From the NCBI GenBank assembly GCA_963576565.1, contig OY755039.1:84751289-84815288 (forward strand): a stretch of 64,000 nt of DNA. Reading direction: 5' to 3'. This stretch comes from Aspidapion aeneum. Lineage: Eukaryota > Arthropoda > Insecta > Coleoptera > Brentidae. Within the stretch, counting starts at the first letter, position 1; each line of letters starts with the position of its first letter. Positions 11,270 to 22,174 of this stretch are shown here, piece after piece. A program made the position numbers and the translations under genes. The notes under the pieces are model-generated. The model made no database searches, had not been told where the DNA came from, and was given only the letters and a program-made list of their open reading frames with translations.

Positions 11270-11640
11270 ACATTTAATTAACAATAACGAAAAAGTTAAC
11301 GATGGTAGATATTGAAATTGAAAGTGCACTTTCTGTTTGTTGCATGCTTCAATATACATCAGATGCCGCAACATCTTGAATAACATCGTTTCTTATTGGA
11401 ATTTGATTGGTTGGTGTTTGGCCCCCTACAGAAATGCCTTGATCAGTTTGCTGCTTAGAATTACTACTGTAGTGAATGGAGGAAGGTATATTGGTCTGTA
11501 CAGGCTATAACACATTACAGGATTCTTCATTCGGTGCTTCTGGTAGCATCGGTTCAGCAGCACTTCTTGAAAATGAAACTTGTTTGTAGGAGGACGGGTT
11601 TTCATTTGAAAACGATTGTGGACGGGAAGGTTCTTGCAAT
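11270..11640 (-). pseudogene. unrecognised coding relic inside the foldback element
   Basis: One minus-strand frame reads as a compositionally normal, Ser/Pro/Asn-rich peptide. Phrases include RPQSFSNENPSSYKQ, SRSAAEPMLPEAPNEE, then a stop, NIPSSIHYSSNSKQQ and PTNQIPIRNDVIQDVAASD. I do not recognise the family. It could be the tail of the element's lost protein. It is flanked by several GTGCGGAAAAGT motifs (10840-10865, 11140-11170, 11645-11710), two of which are palindromic with ACTTTTCCGCAC. It could also be a chance open frame; the amino-acid composition is the main argument against that. Confidence 0.35.
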
Positions 11641-11799
11641 TTGGACGTGCGGAAAAAAATCCTGAGGAAAGTAAAAATGATGCGAAAAAGTAAAATTGTG
11701 CGGAAAAGTAATTAACGTAATATTCTTTTAATAGATCGCTCAAGAAACCCTAACTTATATGTTCTTGGTTTGTAAACAGTAAGGTGAGGCCAAAAGTTA

Positions 11800-12440
11800 T
11801 TTTCAAAAATATGATTTATAAAAAAATTTACTACTAGTATCTTACCTACTGGACCTAAATGTAACGCAGTTAGTGAATAGTATGATTTGTTTACAATTCC
11901 TAACTATTTTTTGCACACCAAGACTCCTGATAAAGTTGATTTTTGAAATTGTGATTTTTACAAAAGTGTTTTACTAATTTTGATATCACCCTGTACCTTA
12001 CTCCAAGGACCTAAAGGTAATACAGTCAGTTAATGTCATGATTTTTTAACGTGTTCCCAAGCATTTTAATTAACATTAACGAAAGCTCTTGACAACATTG
12101 TTTTCTAAAAATGTGATTTTTAGAAAAATACACTAATAATTTCGATATCACCCAGTAGCTCACTTGCTGGCTCTAAAGGTAATACAATAAGTTAGTGATA
12201 TGATTTTTTAAGGTATTTCTAACTCTTGTTTGCTAAGTAAAACTCCTGACAAAGTTGTTTTTAAGAATGTAAATTGTACAACTATTTTTAATATCACCCT
12301 GTAACTCACCCCCTGAACCTAAATTTGAAATAATCCGTTAATACATAGTTTAAATTTTTGGGCTATTTTCAACTTTTTATTGTTAAGTAGAGAACTAGAA
12401 TTTCTAAACAAATCTATAATAAATTTTAAGGTCACCCTGT
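11800..12440 (-). repeat. tandem array, right arm, inverted to 8880-9595
   Basis: The inverse landmark ATATCACCCTGTA recurs at about 11982, 12143 (as CACCCAGTA), 12291 and 12430. Unit length is about 150 bp, mirroring the left arm. Confidence 0.8.
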
Positions 12441-12731
12441 AGCAGACCTGAACTTAACCTTTATAACCTGGGTTTGGCAGACTTTTTTTCTTTCTCTTCT
12501 CATACCTGATAAGAAATATTAGACAAACATTATTTTTAATTATATGATAATAATAATACAACAAGTTTGATATTTATATATGCAAACGTTATTTTTTGTG
12601 CCACGGGTTGCAATAAATCCGGGTATTATTTTTTTTTCATATCATAACTTATCAAGCTTAATAGTTTTCTTTCCTAAGATTCATTTGATTTCGTTAAAAT
12701 AATATTACGTTTGATTTTGTGGTCGGCTGTA

Positions 12732-13029
12732 CTTAGCCATTTAGTTTGGTCGCAGCCTTCGTAGTTACGAAGGCTCTGGTTTGGTTCGCTTTGCATGTTA
12801 TTTGAATCCAACTTTAACGAAGTCAGAAAAACGTCTCATGGTTTTATTATTGTTTTTTTCCGGAAAAATACAATTTTTTAAGAACCTGTGCATCATCAAC
12901 AATCCCGGAAAAATATTGAATTATCAGCAATCGGGTTTAAAGGTAGGTTTTAGATTATATTTTTCCTCATTTTTCGGTTTTAGACGCTGTACAATAAACT
13001 GAAATTTACGATGTTGCCATGATTTAGGG
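12732..13029. other. no gene; small hairpin
   Basis: A perfect 10-base-arm palindrome, AGCCTTCGTA / TACGAAGGCT, lies at 12754-12775. No coding region was recognised. Confidence 0.4.
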
Positions 13030-13302
13030 CTAACATTTGAGGCGTCAAATTTTTTCAGATTGTTTCAAATTATTTCAAATTTTAAAGAATTGCCCCCAAT
13101 AAGCGAGATACAAGGAATTAATTAAAATGCAATTTTTTTAAAAACTCCCTGTATTAGCGAAACCACGGGGTATAGCAAAAATCTGATTACACCATTTTTA
13201 AGGGCTCCAAAAAAGAGCATGGTAAGGTGCAATCAGAAAATCGATATCTTTAATAATAACCGAGTTTCCCATTTAATCCCATCGAAAATGGGACACGCTG
13301 TA
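13030..13302 (-). repeat. repeat X, copy 2, uninterrupted
   Basis: This copy reads on the minus strand from GTACAGCGTGTCCCATTTTC at 13302 through TTATTAAAGATAT and CTTGTATCTCGCTTATTGGG to GGCAATTCTTTA near 13085. It provides the pre-insertion state of copy 1, whose two halves are 3012-3229 and 4334-4400. Confidence 0.8.
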
Positions 13303-13309
13303 CATTGTA

Positions 13310-13715
13310 GCCATGACTTATATGTATGAATATACGGCAGTGGCGGTTAACACCCTTAAAGAATCTATCCTGGCACATAGGCACTGTTTGACTCAGATAA
13401 TAATTAAAATACTATCTAGTAAATAGAAACTGGAAGACTTCAAATTATATTTTAGACCAGAAACTTAGCCACCATGATATACCACATAGTGCCATGGTTG
13501 TAGCCTAAGATTACTGATTAGTCATGAACCTTTTAACATAATCAACAGGGTACAGAGAGCCACACTGTGCTGCTAGCTCCAAATAGGCACTCCATATACT
13601 CTGTCCCATGTGGCGATTTCCTGAATTTTTCGAAATTATTTTAATACCTTAGTTTATGGTTTTTTTGGCTTTTAAGGTTAGTCATCCATTGTGTGAACAG
13701 CAGAAATACTACCGA
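13310..13715. other. no feature seen
   Basis: No coding motif or internal repeat was recognised. Confidence 0.3.
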
Positions 13716-13719
13716 TTAT

Positions 13720-14020
13720 TTATTAAAACTTTTTCAAAAGCATAATATCTAAACCATATTCTCTACTTTTACAAAAATATCAGTTAGTCAAAGACAAAAT
13801 TCCTTTTAAAATATCAGGAGCGACAAGCTGCGGCAAGGAATATATTGAAGAAACAGGACGAAAAATATCAACTAGGCAGCAGGAATTAGATTTTACTTGA
13901 ATTCTTCTATCAAAGCAAATTGCAAGAACCTATGGAAATCTTTACACATCGAAACAACATCAACCGTAAAACTGGTCTTTATTTTTCACGTTTTTGGAAT
14001 TCAATAATCTTTTTTTACAT
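13720..14020 (+). pseudogene. Penelope-like element relic, GIY-YIG endonuclease region
   Basis: One frame gives KDKIPFKISGATSCGKEY, then IEETGRKISTRQQEL (13790-13895), and then a stop. This matches the conserved GIY-YIG nuclease layout of Penelope-like retroelements: a strand ending in a Cys-rich turn, then Y-I-G-x-T-G-R and S-x-R-x-x-E-H. The glycine after YI is replaced here by Glu. About 40 codons further on, a second frame gives EIFTHRNNINRKTGLYFSRFW, which resembles the usual C-terminal H-x-N-N-x-N-R-x-x-G block. The copy is a short, frame-broken 3' end. The rest of the element, including the reverse transcriptase, is not present. Confidence 0.65.
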
Positions 14021-14527
14021 AAGACGATTAACGCTATTTTTAATTCGGCTTCTACTTATATGTATATGGAAATTTCCTCAGAAATAGAGCGGCTTGATTT
14101 GAAAATGCTTGGGGCTGATGAAAGTCGACGGACGATGAATTCTTTAATTTGGTTCCTGCAAAATTGGATAATCGTCTTTTTCTATATCACTCAAACTAAA
14201 AATAATTTAGAGGTGACTGCACCTTTGTCATCAGACTAACAGTCCTGTACTGCAGCGTTGGATATTAAGACAAATCAAGGATATAATTTTTTATAACCTG
14301 TTTTAACTTTTTTTCAAGTGAATCCAAATTAAACCTTAAATTACTGCCGACCTTTTAAAAGGCACAATCAATTGTTTTAATCCAGCGTTTTTTCCAGTAA
14401 GCTTAACTCATTGAATCATAGATAGCGTTTGTGAAAATATTCACAATTGGCCATTTCATAGTAAATTAGTGGTGAATAAGTTCGCACGTGTTACCTTTTT
14501 AGACAGTGTTTTTGCTGCTGAATTACA
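14021..14527. other. no gene; upstream of piggyBac
   Basis: AT-rich with TTAA sites (for example near 14330), where a piggyBac terminus would be expected. I could not match a pair of inverted ends. Confidence 0.3.
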
Positions 14528-15536
14528 ATGGATTATTGCAGGTAAGTTAGGGTTGTGTTAGATCATATATTTAAAACAAAAATAGTTATTTATTGTAGTA
14601 TACAGTGTAGTCTTGAGATTTCTGTATAAAAATTGAAAAAAAAATATATTTGTGATACATGTGGTGTGTAGAAAGTGATGTCCTTTTAAAAGGACGGTAG
14701 TAATATATGGTTAGATGTTTTAAGGTTTATGTTTTTTTTTTCAGAAAACCTTTAAAGTGGCATGAGCTGTTGGAGGAAGCTGATAACAATGACCGTATTC
14801 CCAATCCTCCAACTGGACATTATATTTTCCGTCAAGACGACGCCAATGCTGATAACGATTCCGGTGAAGAGGATTACGTCACACCAAACTGTTTACCTGG
14901 ATCGCAATTGGGAGTTGAAGTTGAGGTGATAAATGGCAATCACGAGAACTCGTCTGAGGAAGAGGACAAGATACCACTTGGGCAACGTTTTCAAGTTCCA
15001 CCAAAATAGCTCAAATCATGCTCATGGGTAGAGGACAATCCAGGCCTTTACCAATTTGTACAATGGAACGATCAGTGTGGTCCATCAATTATGCTCAATC
15101 CTCTGGTGGAACTTTTTGAGTGCATTTTCAATTCCGAAGTAATTGATCTTATTTTTGAATATACAAATGGATATGCTGTATACAGTAATATGCTCGCTGA
15201 TGTAACTTCAAAAAAAATTAAGTGTTTTTTGGGTGTACTTTTGCTAAGCGGATATAATCTGCATCCTTACCGTTACATCTATTGGGGAACCTCCACCGTC
15301 TTTAAGTAGGCAAGGTGGATCACGTGACTTTCAGAAGGAGGGATGTGAAAAAAGGACCTTCAAAAAGAAATTTGCAATCGCGGGCTTTCTTGCAATATGA
15401 TGGTATCAATCACACCGTCGTTTATCGAGAGTTTCAGGCAAGATGTAGATTTGGTTACAAAAAAGTTCAATTTAAATGCGAAAAGTGTGACATAACATCA
15501 AAACCAAAATTGTCTTTTAAAAATTTGCACACATAA
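14528..15536 (+). pseudogene. piggyBac-type transposase with deleted catalytic core
   Basis: A cut-and-paste transposase gene whose two ends survive. Exon 1 (14528-14541) encodes MDYC plus two bases and ends at a consensus donor, GTAAGT. A 203-base intron ends in TTTTTTTTTTCAG at 14744. Exon 2 continues in phase with KPLKWHELLEEADNNDRIP and an acidic N-terminal region. A single TAG at 15007 interrupts it, after which the frame stays open through PLVELFECIFN, IFEYTNGYA and KIKCFLGVLLLSGYN, the start of the DDE_Tnp_1_7 domain. At about 15300-15315 the sequence jumps to the C-terminal Cys-rich finger (RCRFGYKKVQFKCEKCD, ending FKNLHT). The aspartate-bearing core of roughly 300 residues is missing. 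The protein is therefore inactive. The ends of the element were not identified. Confidence 0.8.
14542..14744 (+). other. predicted phase-2 intron of the piggyBac gene
   Basis: The donor G/GTAAGT at 14541-14547 and the acceptor polypyrimidine tract ending TTCAG at 14740-14744 join two coding blocks in frame. The intron contains the palindromic phrase GTCCTTTTAAAAGGAC. Confidence 0.6.
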
Positions 15537-15960
15537 TAAATTTTAGTTTATGTGAAAACAATTATTTTTCGGTTAGAATATTGTCTTTTGTATGTAATCA
15601 TTTCTTACCATTGTCTTCTTCTTGTATTTGTAAGATGTTTAATGAGAAAAATTTAATATTTTATTTAAAAACTCGTTTCAGTAAGTAGTGAGATAAAAAG
15701 ATTGTTAGATTACTACTTTTGTAATTTTATTTGAAGCTAGGTAAATTATATCTTGACTAATCCTGTAGAGAAGCACCACAGCTTTAAAACTGGCCTAGCA
15801 CGTAGCTGTGTAGCCTTTCGCAATCCTGTAGACTTTGATAAATGGCCGACCGAGTTTTGATATTTATGGAATTGCTAGATTTAAACTTTCTTTCTCGCTC
15901 CACACACAAAAACTCGATCTAATAAAATTTTTGCTTTTAATACCTACCACTTAATTTTAA
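15537..15960. other. no feature seen
   Basis: AT-rich 3' flank of the piggyBac relic; no coding motif was recognised. Confidence 0.3.
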
Positions 15961-15964
15961 ATTA

Positions 15965-16740
15965 AAAGGATTTGGACACATTGATTGCTTGGTGCAACTC
16001 TAATAAACTTTCCATGAACATTGACAAATGCCACGTCCTATCCTTCACTTTAAAAACATATTCAATTTTATTTAACTGTTCACTAAATCAATCAATCTTA
16101 TCTAGAACTTTTTTCACGACCTAGGAGTAACTTTTGATAGCAAATTATCATTTTCAAAGCATTATGATACCATTATCTCAGAAACATCCAAGACTGTTGG
16201 ATTTCTGGCTAGACTAAGTCGTGAGTTTCAATACATTACAACTTATAAAACTTTATTCTTTTCATTTGTCAGGTCAAAATTAGAATATGCCTCTTTGGCT
16301 TGGTCACCGGAGTATAACACACATATTGAGGATCTCGAAGAATCCAGAGAGGATTTTGAAAATTACTATATTTTAAAACCCAGTACTTATCCTCCCCAGA
16401 GTTACCTCGAAAAAACACTACTGGAGATGTTAAACATACAATCCCTGTCTGACAGGAGGTGCGATTACTCTCAAGTGTTTCTTTTTAAATTACTTCATAA
16501 CGAGATTGGCTGCCCTGACTTTAAATAAAATTAGTTTTGTAGTCCCTCGCTTATCTTCGAGACAGAATTTAACATTTTTTGCCAAGGACGCGAACGATTA
16601 AACTGCACTTCTCTCCTCTCCATGTCATATGCAGAACTTATAACAGCTGTAACAAAGATTTTGACATCTTTTATACTTCTGTTTCTCAAATTGAAAGATT
16701 ATTTAGTACTATATAATAAGTTATACTGTTCTATTTTAAT
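15965..16740 (+). pseudogene. jockey-like LINE, 5'-truncated reverse transcriptase end
   Basis: Read across two or three frames, the segment gives CNSNKLSMNIDKCHVLSF, then FFHDLGVTFDSKLSFSKHYD, GFLARLSREF, FVRSKLEYASLAWSPEY and the 3' block QSLSDRRCDYSQVFLFKLLH (16430-16500). This is the standard order after the YADD box in jockey-type enzymes: L-x-N-x-x-K, then Y-L-G or D-L-G-V, then H, then L-x-Y-A-x-x-x-W. Stops and frameshifts occur near 16080 and 16525. It lacks the catalytic box and the endonuclease. The truncation at the 5' side is usual for dead LINE copies. Confidence 0.8.
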
Positions 16741-16744
16741 ATTT

Positions 16745-17875
16745 TGTGTTAGTTCAGTGTCTGTCTGCCTGTGAACTTGATTTGTTAGCTCATTTAGTAA
16801 GTTTTAGGTATTAAATTTTTTAAACATTTTTTCCTGCTTTGTAATTGGGTTATTCCTGTTAAGCAGTGTAGTTATAATTGGAAAAGCACGGACCATAGTT
16901 CAATTTATATAATTAAGTTGATGAGAACAAATCATCTTAAAGATTTGTAAAGACGACTCTTACCCAAAAAGTTCAGATGGATAAAATTATTTTCTTCTAC
17001 CTTCTATTTTTGCCGCTTTGAATATAAGCTCAAAAAAATCCAACCAATCCTGAGTGGCGTTACCTTCAATATTTCCAAGTGAAAATGCTTGTTGTATACC
17101 TATTTTCCTATATCTGCTTTTAAAAATTTGCAACCTTCCAAGTAAGGTAAAGCGAACTGAGTGAAGAAACGCCATTTGAATACTTCAGGAAGGCTTTATT
17201 GAAAAATATAGGCTTGGAGCTATTTTTTCATACCCAAGGTCAGTTTATTTCAATTTTTTCAAAGCCACTGCGAATCCATTCTGTCTTTTTATAGCCGTAA
17301 TTCTTGTAACTCCTTCAGTGACTACTCGTTGAGGCCGCACCTAATTTTCCCTTAAATCAGCAACAGGAATGGTCAATGCCAAAACACCTCTGCTTAGGTC
17401 TTCTATTGACCAGCCAGCAGAAGGCTACATCAGTATTTATACATATAGGTACATAGGTTTATTAGACAATAACAATGATCTCTATATATATAACTGGATA
17501 GGTCTTTACATACAGGAAACTCATCGTAAAGGTTTTTTTTATCACACCACTGGACAGTATTCTTAAGAGATATCAACACCATCACGATAATACCGAATTA
17601 ATTAGTTATGTAGTCACTAATAATCATACGTAACACGTGGTAACACTTATCCATAGACTATTACTATTACTATTACTACTATACTGTGCACTTATCGTTG
17701 GTCGCTAGTTTATTTTAATTCTAGTTGATGCAGATGCACAGGGAATTTTGTTTTCTATATGGCTTAACCACCCCTGCTTTTCTGACTTGGCAAAAGGTCA
17801 TACTGCATGATTAATATTACATTACTTGGGATTTCAGATGTCAATGATTGAGGGTGGAAATTAGTTTTGCCCAAA
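16745..17875. other. no gene recognised
   Basis: A 62-codon minus-strand frame at 16987-17175 has no motif I know and is probably chance. The rest is AT-rich, with TATATA-type runs near 17490. Confidence 0.35.
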
Positions 17876-17879
17876 GTTT

Positions 17880-18735
17880 ATCCAAAGTGACCATGCGAAT
17901 AAATTTGGTTTTTTGCATAGACTCATAAAAAAAATTCATGATTGACAAATTTGGGGATCTCGGAGGCCAGCTGAGAGTAATAAGCTGCCTTGGAAACGTT
18001 TCATGGAAAAACAAACACTCTCACAGGCAAAGTGTCATGAGCGAGTGCAACTATCTTGCGTAAACCAAATTTGGTTAAAATCAACATTTGGCACCTGTCG
18101 AACCGGAGGTATGTTATGGTCCTATAATAGAACTAAATAATTTCTGGCAAAAAACCAATGATATTGCCACTGAACATCGCAGTCCAGACATTAAGTTTTT
18201 GCGGATACTGAGTCCGTTCTGCAGTGCACAAATATTTATTTTGACGGCCATGAATTGAAAACAAACTTTCGTCTGTAAAACAAATATTTTTTATAAAATG
18301 TTCATCCTGATTAGCTTTTTCAATTATGATTTCACAAAACTCCATTCTAAACTAATCATCTGGAAATATTTCTTGCGTTTTCTTTATTTTAAAACTACGG
18401 TACTGATCTCATTTCAAAATGTTTCGGACGATTAAGTAAGAGTAAAATATTATCGCCCACATCATTGACAATTGCCTTACTGAAACAGGGAGGCACAAAT
18501 CATAGTTCCCGCCGTTCCCTTTCCTCTCCCATCTCACCATGGCATTTGTGGTAAAAATTGACATATTCTATTTGTTGGAAATGGGTCACTATTTTGAACC
18601 GTGCTACGGCTTGGAATATCTTTTGCCTTAAATGTGACAATAAATAAATTTGCTACATTTTGACACTGAGCCATCTGTTCTTTTTCCTGGACGCTCAATG
18701 TAATACGCGGCATGGCTTGAGCTAGAATTTTCATA
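17880..18735 (-). pseudogene. mariner/IS630-type transposase relic
   Basis: Reading leftwards from 18716, the N-terminal block PRITLSVQEKEQM is followed by FKAKDIPSRSTVQ, a helix-turn-helix pattern common to mariner-like transposases of insects. After several frame breaks the open stretch 18345-18133 gives MEFCEIIIEKANQDEHF, then ICFTDESLFS with the first catalytic Asp, and LNVWTAMFSGNIIGF. Further left, WFTQD (about 18060-18075) holds the second Asp. The last block aligns by position with the D-F-F-L-W segment, but the codon expected for the third acidic residue is a stop (about 17943). The gene is dead; terminal repeats were not found. Confidence 0.75.
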
Positions 18736-18739
18736 AAAA

Positions 18740-19410
18740 CAAATACCCACGTCTCACTTGTTTGGCTCGAAGGTCACGATTTATTCGATTACTTTCCCAC
18801 TACCAGCACGAATACTGGTCTAAAGCAGCAAAAACTATTTCAAGACACCGCCCAAAATATATTTTTCTCTCTTTTACTTCTCTCTTACACACATTAAGCC
18901 ATGCCTAGGAAACTCAATGCAATTTGACAGGTCGTTAGGTTAAAGTTCTCACTAAGCTCAAAAGAGGCGCTATGGTCGCGCGTTTGTTCCTTATTCTATT
19001 TTTTTGAGAAATATCTGTGGTTTGGATTTTCCGTCCCCCTTTTATTCAGGTGGAAAAACCTCTTACACCGCATTTTATTTCGGATTCATTTTAAATCTAT
19101 CTTTTTGGCTTATGTAGGTAATCTTTACTGTTGTGACGCATTAAAATTAAATTTTGTTAAATTTGTAACTCTTGCAATTTTTAAATATAAAAGATTGAGA
19201 ATTTCTAGTTGCTTTCCTGGGTGAAGTGTCTAAAGTTCAGACGAGTATAAGATTCATAGTTTTCCGAGTAATTTTAAGGTGAGTTCTCTTATTTTCTCAT
19301 TTGAGGTTAGATTGGCATTTGATAAAATTTGTATTGGTAGTGTCTTTTTACCTTTTTATCGCTTACTTTACGGAACTCTGAATACAGGTTTCCTATGCCT
19401 GGTAGGTGTC
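18740..19410. other. no feature seen
   Basis: No coding motif or clear repeat was recognised. Confidence 0.3.
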
Positions 19411-19414
19411 TTAT

Positions 19415-19535
19415 TTGCCCATCAATAAAGCACAAATTTAATGTTAATTTTATGTCTATCTCTTTCTTTTGATATTAAGTAAAAGGGAGACACATACAAA
19501 ATTAAAGCTAAATTTGTGCTTAATTGATGGGTGAA
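19415..19535. mobile_element. 121-bp hairpin element
   Basis: The left arm TTGCCCATCAATAAAGCACA (continuing AATTTAATGTTAATTTTATG) is answered by its near-perfect inverse ending GCTTAATTGATGGGTGAA. Arms are about 53 bases and the loop about 15. It could be a very small inverted-repeat transposon, or a transcribed precursor-like hairpin. The sequence alone does not decide. Confidence 0.7.
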
Positions 19536-19539
19536 CGAG

Positions 19540-20605
19540 GGATTACTCAGCAGCGTAATGTAATTTGAATAAATTTATTCCTTAATTTTTAATATTTATC
19601 TTACCATAATCTGGTGCCTATGATTAACGTGGTTTTAAGTTGATTTTTTTTATTGTTTTCAGCTTTTGGATGATATGAACCACTGATAAGCTATGTATAT
19701 ACCGCTTTGAAACACTAAATCATGTCAGATTTTCGTCAAGCTGTTAAAAAGTAGACATTTAAGAATGATTCTCTTCACGAATAACTGTTTCATTACTAGA
19801 TACTAGATAGTGTTTGGTTTTTCATTATATTTTATTTTACCAATCAATTAGACTATGTATTATTTCATCTATAGTTAGTCATTAATTTAGTTTTTAGTTG
19901 TAGCTTTTTTTATAATAATAAAAACTCATTTAATAAATGTTTTATTTATTGCACTTTATATATCATTTTCAATCTGTTTATATCTTATAAAGAGATTTAT
20001 GTCTTTATAAAATATTAACTGATTAAGAGTTTTAAAAAACTTTAAAATTAAAGAGAATTTATTATAAAAGGCGGTTCAAATTCCCTCCTCAATTTTTAGT
20101 TCGTCACCAAGCTCAGTAGTGGGCGCCACCTAGTTAATGATCTGTCAAACAGCCGGAGTTGCCTATCTAATAAAAACTGACTGAACCGAATCAAAAATCC
20201 TTTATCTATGCATTAAGTACAACAAGCAGCAGCAAGCAGTCTATGAACACACACACACACAGTCTTTTACAAATTATCAGGTACTTCATATTATATATCG
20301 TGTCTCATAGACGAAACGTCAAGATCTTTTGTGAACTACACAATGGGTGATAAGTAAACGAAGAGCATGCACTGCAAATATTTCACACGTAAGACTTGCG
20401 AGATAAATCTCATCTATTTCCCTTGGTCGACCCCGCGATTACCATTTCTGACACTGATTTATTCCGCTTTCCGGCTTAAAAAGTTTCTCTTATATGAATC
20501 TAAGAGTTTTTGAGGTTGCTACGATAAAAGTAAGGTAAAGATAAAAACACTCATACAAAAGGAAGAACCTGCTTCCTTTTTTGCAAAGTCTTTATTTTGT
20601 AGCCT
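19540..20605. other. no gene recognised
   Basis: AT-rich. A short (AC)n run lies at 20251-20261. No coding motif was seen. Confidence 0.3.
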
Positions 20606-20607
20606 AT

Positions 20608-20970
20608 TAGGTGGATAGAACGCCGATTCCTCGCGGGGATAATTCGCTGCGAGAATTTTTGTTTAATTTTGATTTTATTGTTTAAACTAATTTATAAATT
20701 GTATAAATTATTTTTTAAAATTTATTTTTTCAAAAAACTAATTTATAAAAAAAAGTAAGAAAACAATTTTTAGAATTTCTTTTTAAATAGGTAATTCTTT
20801 ATTCAAAAATGTTTTTTAGAAATTTTTTTAAATATTTTTGCAACACGGAATAAAAAAAATGCAAATTTAAACCTTGTTGTCGGCCAATTGTTCCCGCGGC
20901 GAAACGGACCATGGCGAATTGTTTCCGCGGCGAATAGACAGGCGGCAAATCGGCCGCTGCGAATTCTCCC
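20608..20970. repeat. element flanked by CGCGGCGAAT phrases, copy 1
   Basis: GC-rich phrases at both ends (CGCCGATTCCTCGCGGGGAT near 20620; GCGGCGAATTGTTTCCGCGG-type phrases at 20880-20965) bracket 250 bases of AT-rich DNA. The same design recurs at 50829-51192 and begins again at 63929. Confidence 0.65.
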
Positions 20971-20974
20971 ATCT

Positions 20975-21746
20975 TCATGTTTTTACTGCAGACATACAAG
21001 GTAAATCAAAAAGAATAAAGTAATGGGTGAAATCTCTTGTTTATTCAACGAGTGAAAACACAGCGAACGAAGGAAACTAATTCCATGGCGGAAGAAATAG
21101 ATTTCGTCACAATTTAACCAGACGATGCTCAAGGCGCTTGTCGGTTCCGAACGATCGAAATTATTTTATGGTTCTAATTTTGACAAATTGATGCTGAAAG
21201 TTAAAAAATCTCAACTTGCGTTAAAAAATGTGATTTTATACTGTGCATTCTGAAGATGGTACAGTCGCCTTTAAAAATAATTTCGCACATCGTTTTTTTC
21301 CTCTTAAGCAAATACCCCGAAAAAATTATATTTTCAGAATATGTGTTCGTAATTAGCTTAAAGCTTTTTTTTATTTAACATAGTTTTTTCATAAAAATTT
21401 AACTAAATTTATTAATCTTGCTATACTATATTATCAATATAGATCAATCACTATCAAATTTTGCACGCTTTTTTCACCATTCACTGATGTTTTTTATCGT
21501 AGTCTTTATATTCACTATTTTCACATACATATTTCAAATACGGATTGATTTTTATCCTGTAAAACCGGTGTCCTGTACGACACGTTAAATAAATTACGTC
21601 GGTCAATCCCATGGGCCAACGCTGAAACAATAAATCATAGCTAATATTCCGGCAAGAACCAGCAGCTAAACGTAGCACAAATACAACCCTTGACACTTGA
21701 GAAAGTCACAAACACAATTGATACGTAATGATACAGACTTTGTCAG

Positions 21747-21750
<4 letters not shown>
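20975..21750. other. no gene recognised
   Basis: A minus-strand frame at 21481-21696 is open for 71 codons and contains a possible acceptor TTGTTTCAG, but it matches no family I know. The rest is AT-rich. Confidence 0.3.

Positions 21751-21807
<57 letters not shown>
21751..21807. repeat. (AT)n microsatellite
   Basis: Uninterrupted alternating AT for about 56 bases. Confidence 0.95.
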
Positions 21808-21810
<3 letters not shown>

Positions 21811-22174
21811 CACAACTTTTATCTAACTTTTTTAATAGTAAATATTAAAGATATTGACCCATATTTACAATATACGTGAAGAAATCACCATATAAACTCT
21901 GGTTTACCAACTTGGAACACTTTTAAAAATCACCTTTCCGCGTGTAATAAGTGCGGATCATTATACAAGCTATCAAGCGGCCTAAGACTTGTCGTCGTGA
22001 CAAGTGACAAAGAGTTTGTTGATCGATTTTCTGTATTGGAGTTTACTTATAAGGTAATTGGGCACTTTTTTAAGACTTAGTGGTTATGATAGAAAATAGT
22101 TCGATATTGAGGTTGCGGTCTTCTAAATTAGGCAAGCTGACCTCCGTGCGGCGTCGGTTCGGAGTTTGGAACAA

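Larger units (their letters stand above)
8628..12731. mobile_element. 4.1-kb foldback element with nested tandem arrays
   Basis: Both ends carry the inverted terminal sequence TACAGCCGACC, flanked by TA. The matching subterminal arms then run to about 9600 on the left and from about 11790 on the right. For example, ATAATTAAAAATAATGTTTG occurs at 8729 and inverted near 12525, and GGTGAGTTACAGGGTGATAT occurs at 8885 with its inverse near 12300. Each arm is an array of a unit of about 155 bp containing CAGGGTGATATCGAAATTAG. A second array (9595-10500) has units of about 165 bp containing CACAAATTTACA, ACCAAACCGAACC and ACATTTATTTACA. The only coding relic seen is on the minus strand at 11270-11640. 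No transposase was recognised. Confidence 0.75.

Noticed and set aside
16987..17175. 62-codon minus-strand open frame
   Set aside because: No family motif, no splice context, and a length expected by chance.
21481..21696. 71-codon minus-strand frame with a possible acceptor site
   Set aside because: Matches nothing I know, and no upstream exon could be found.
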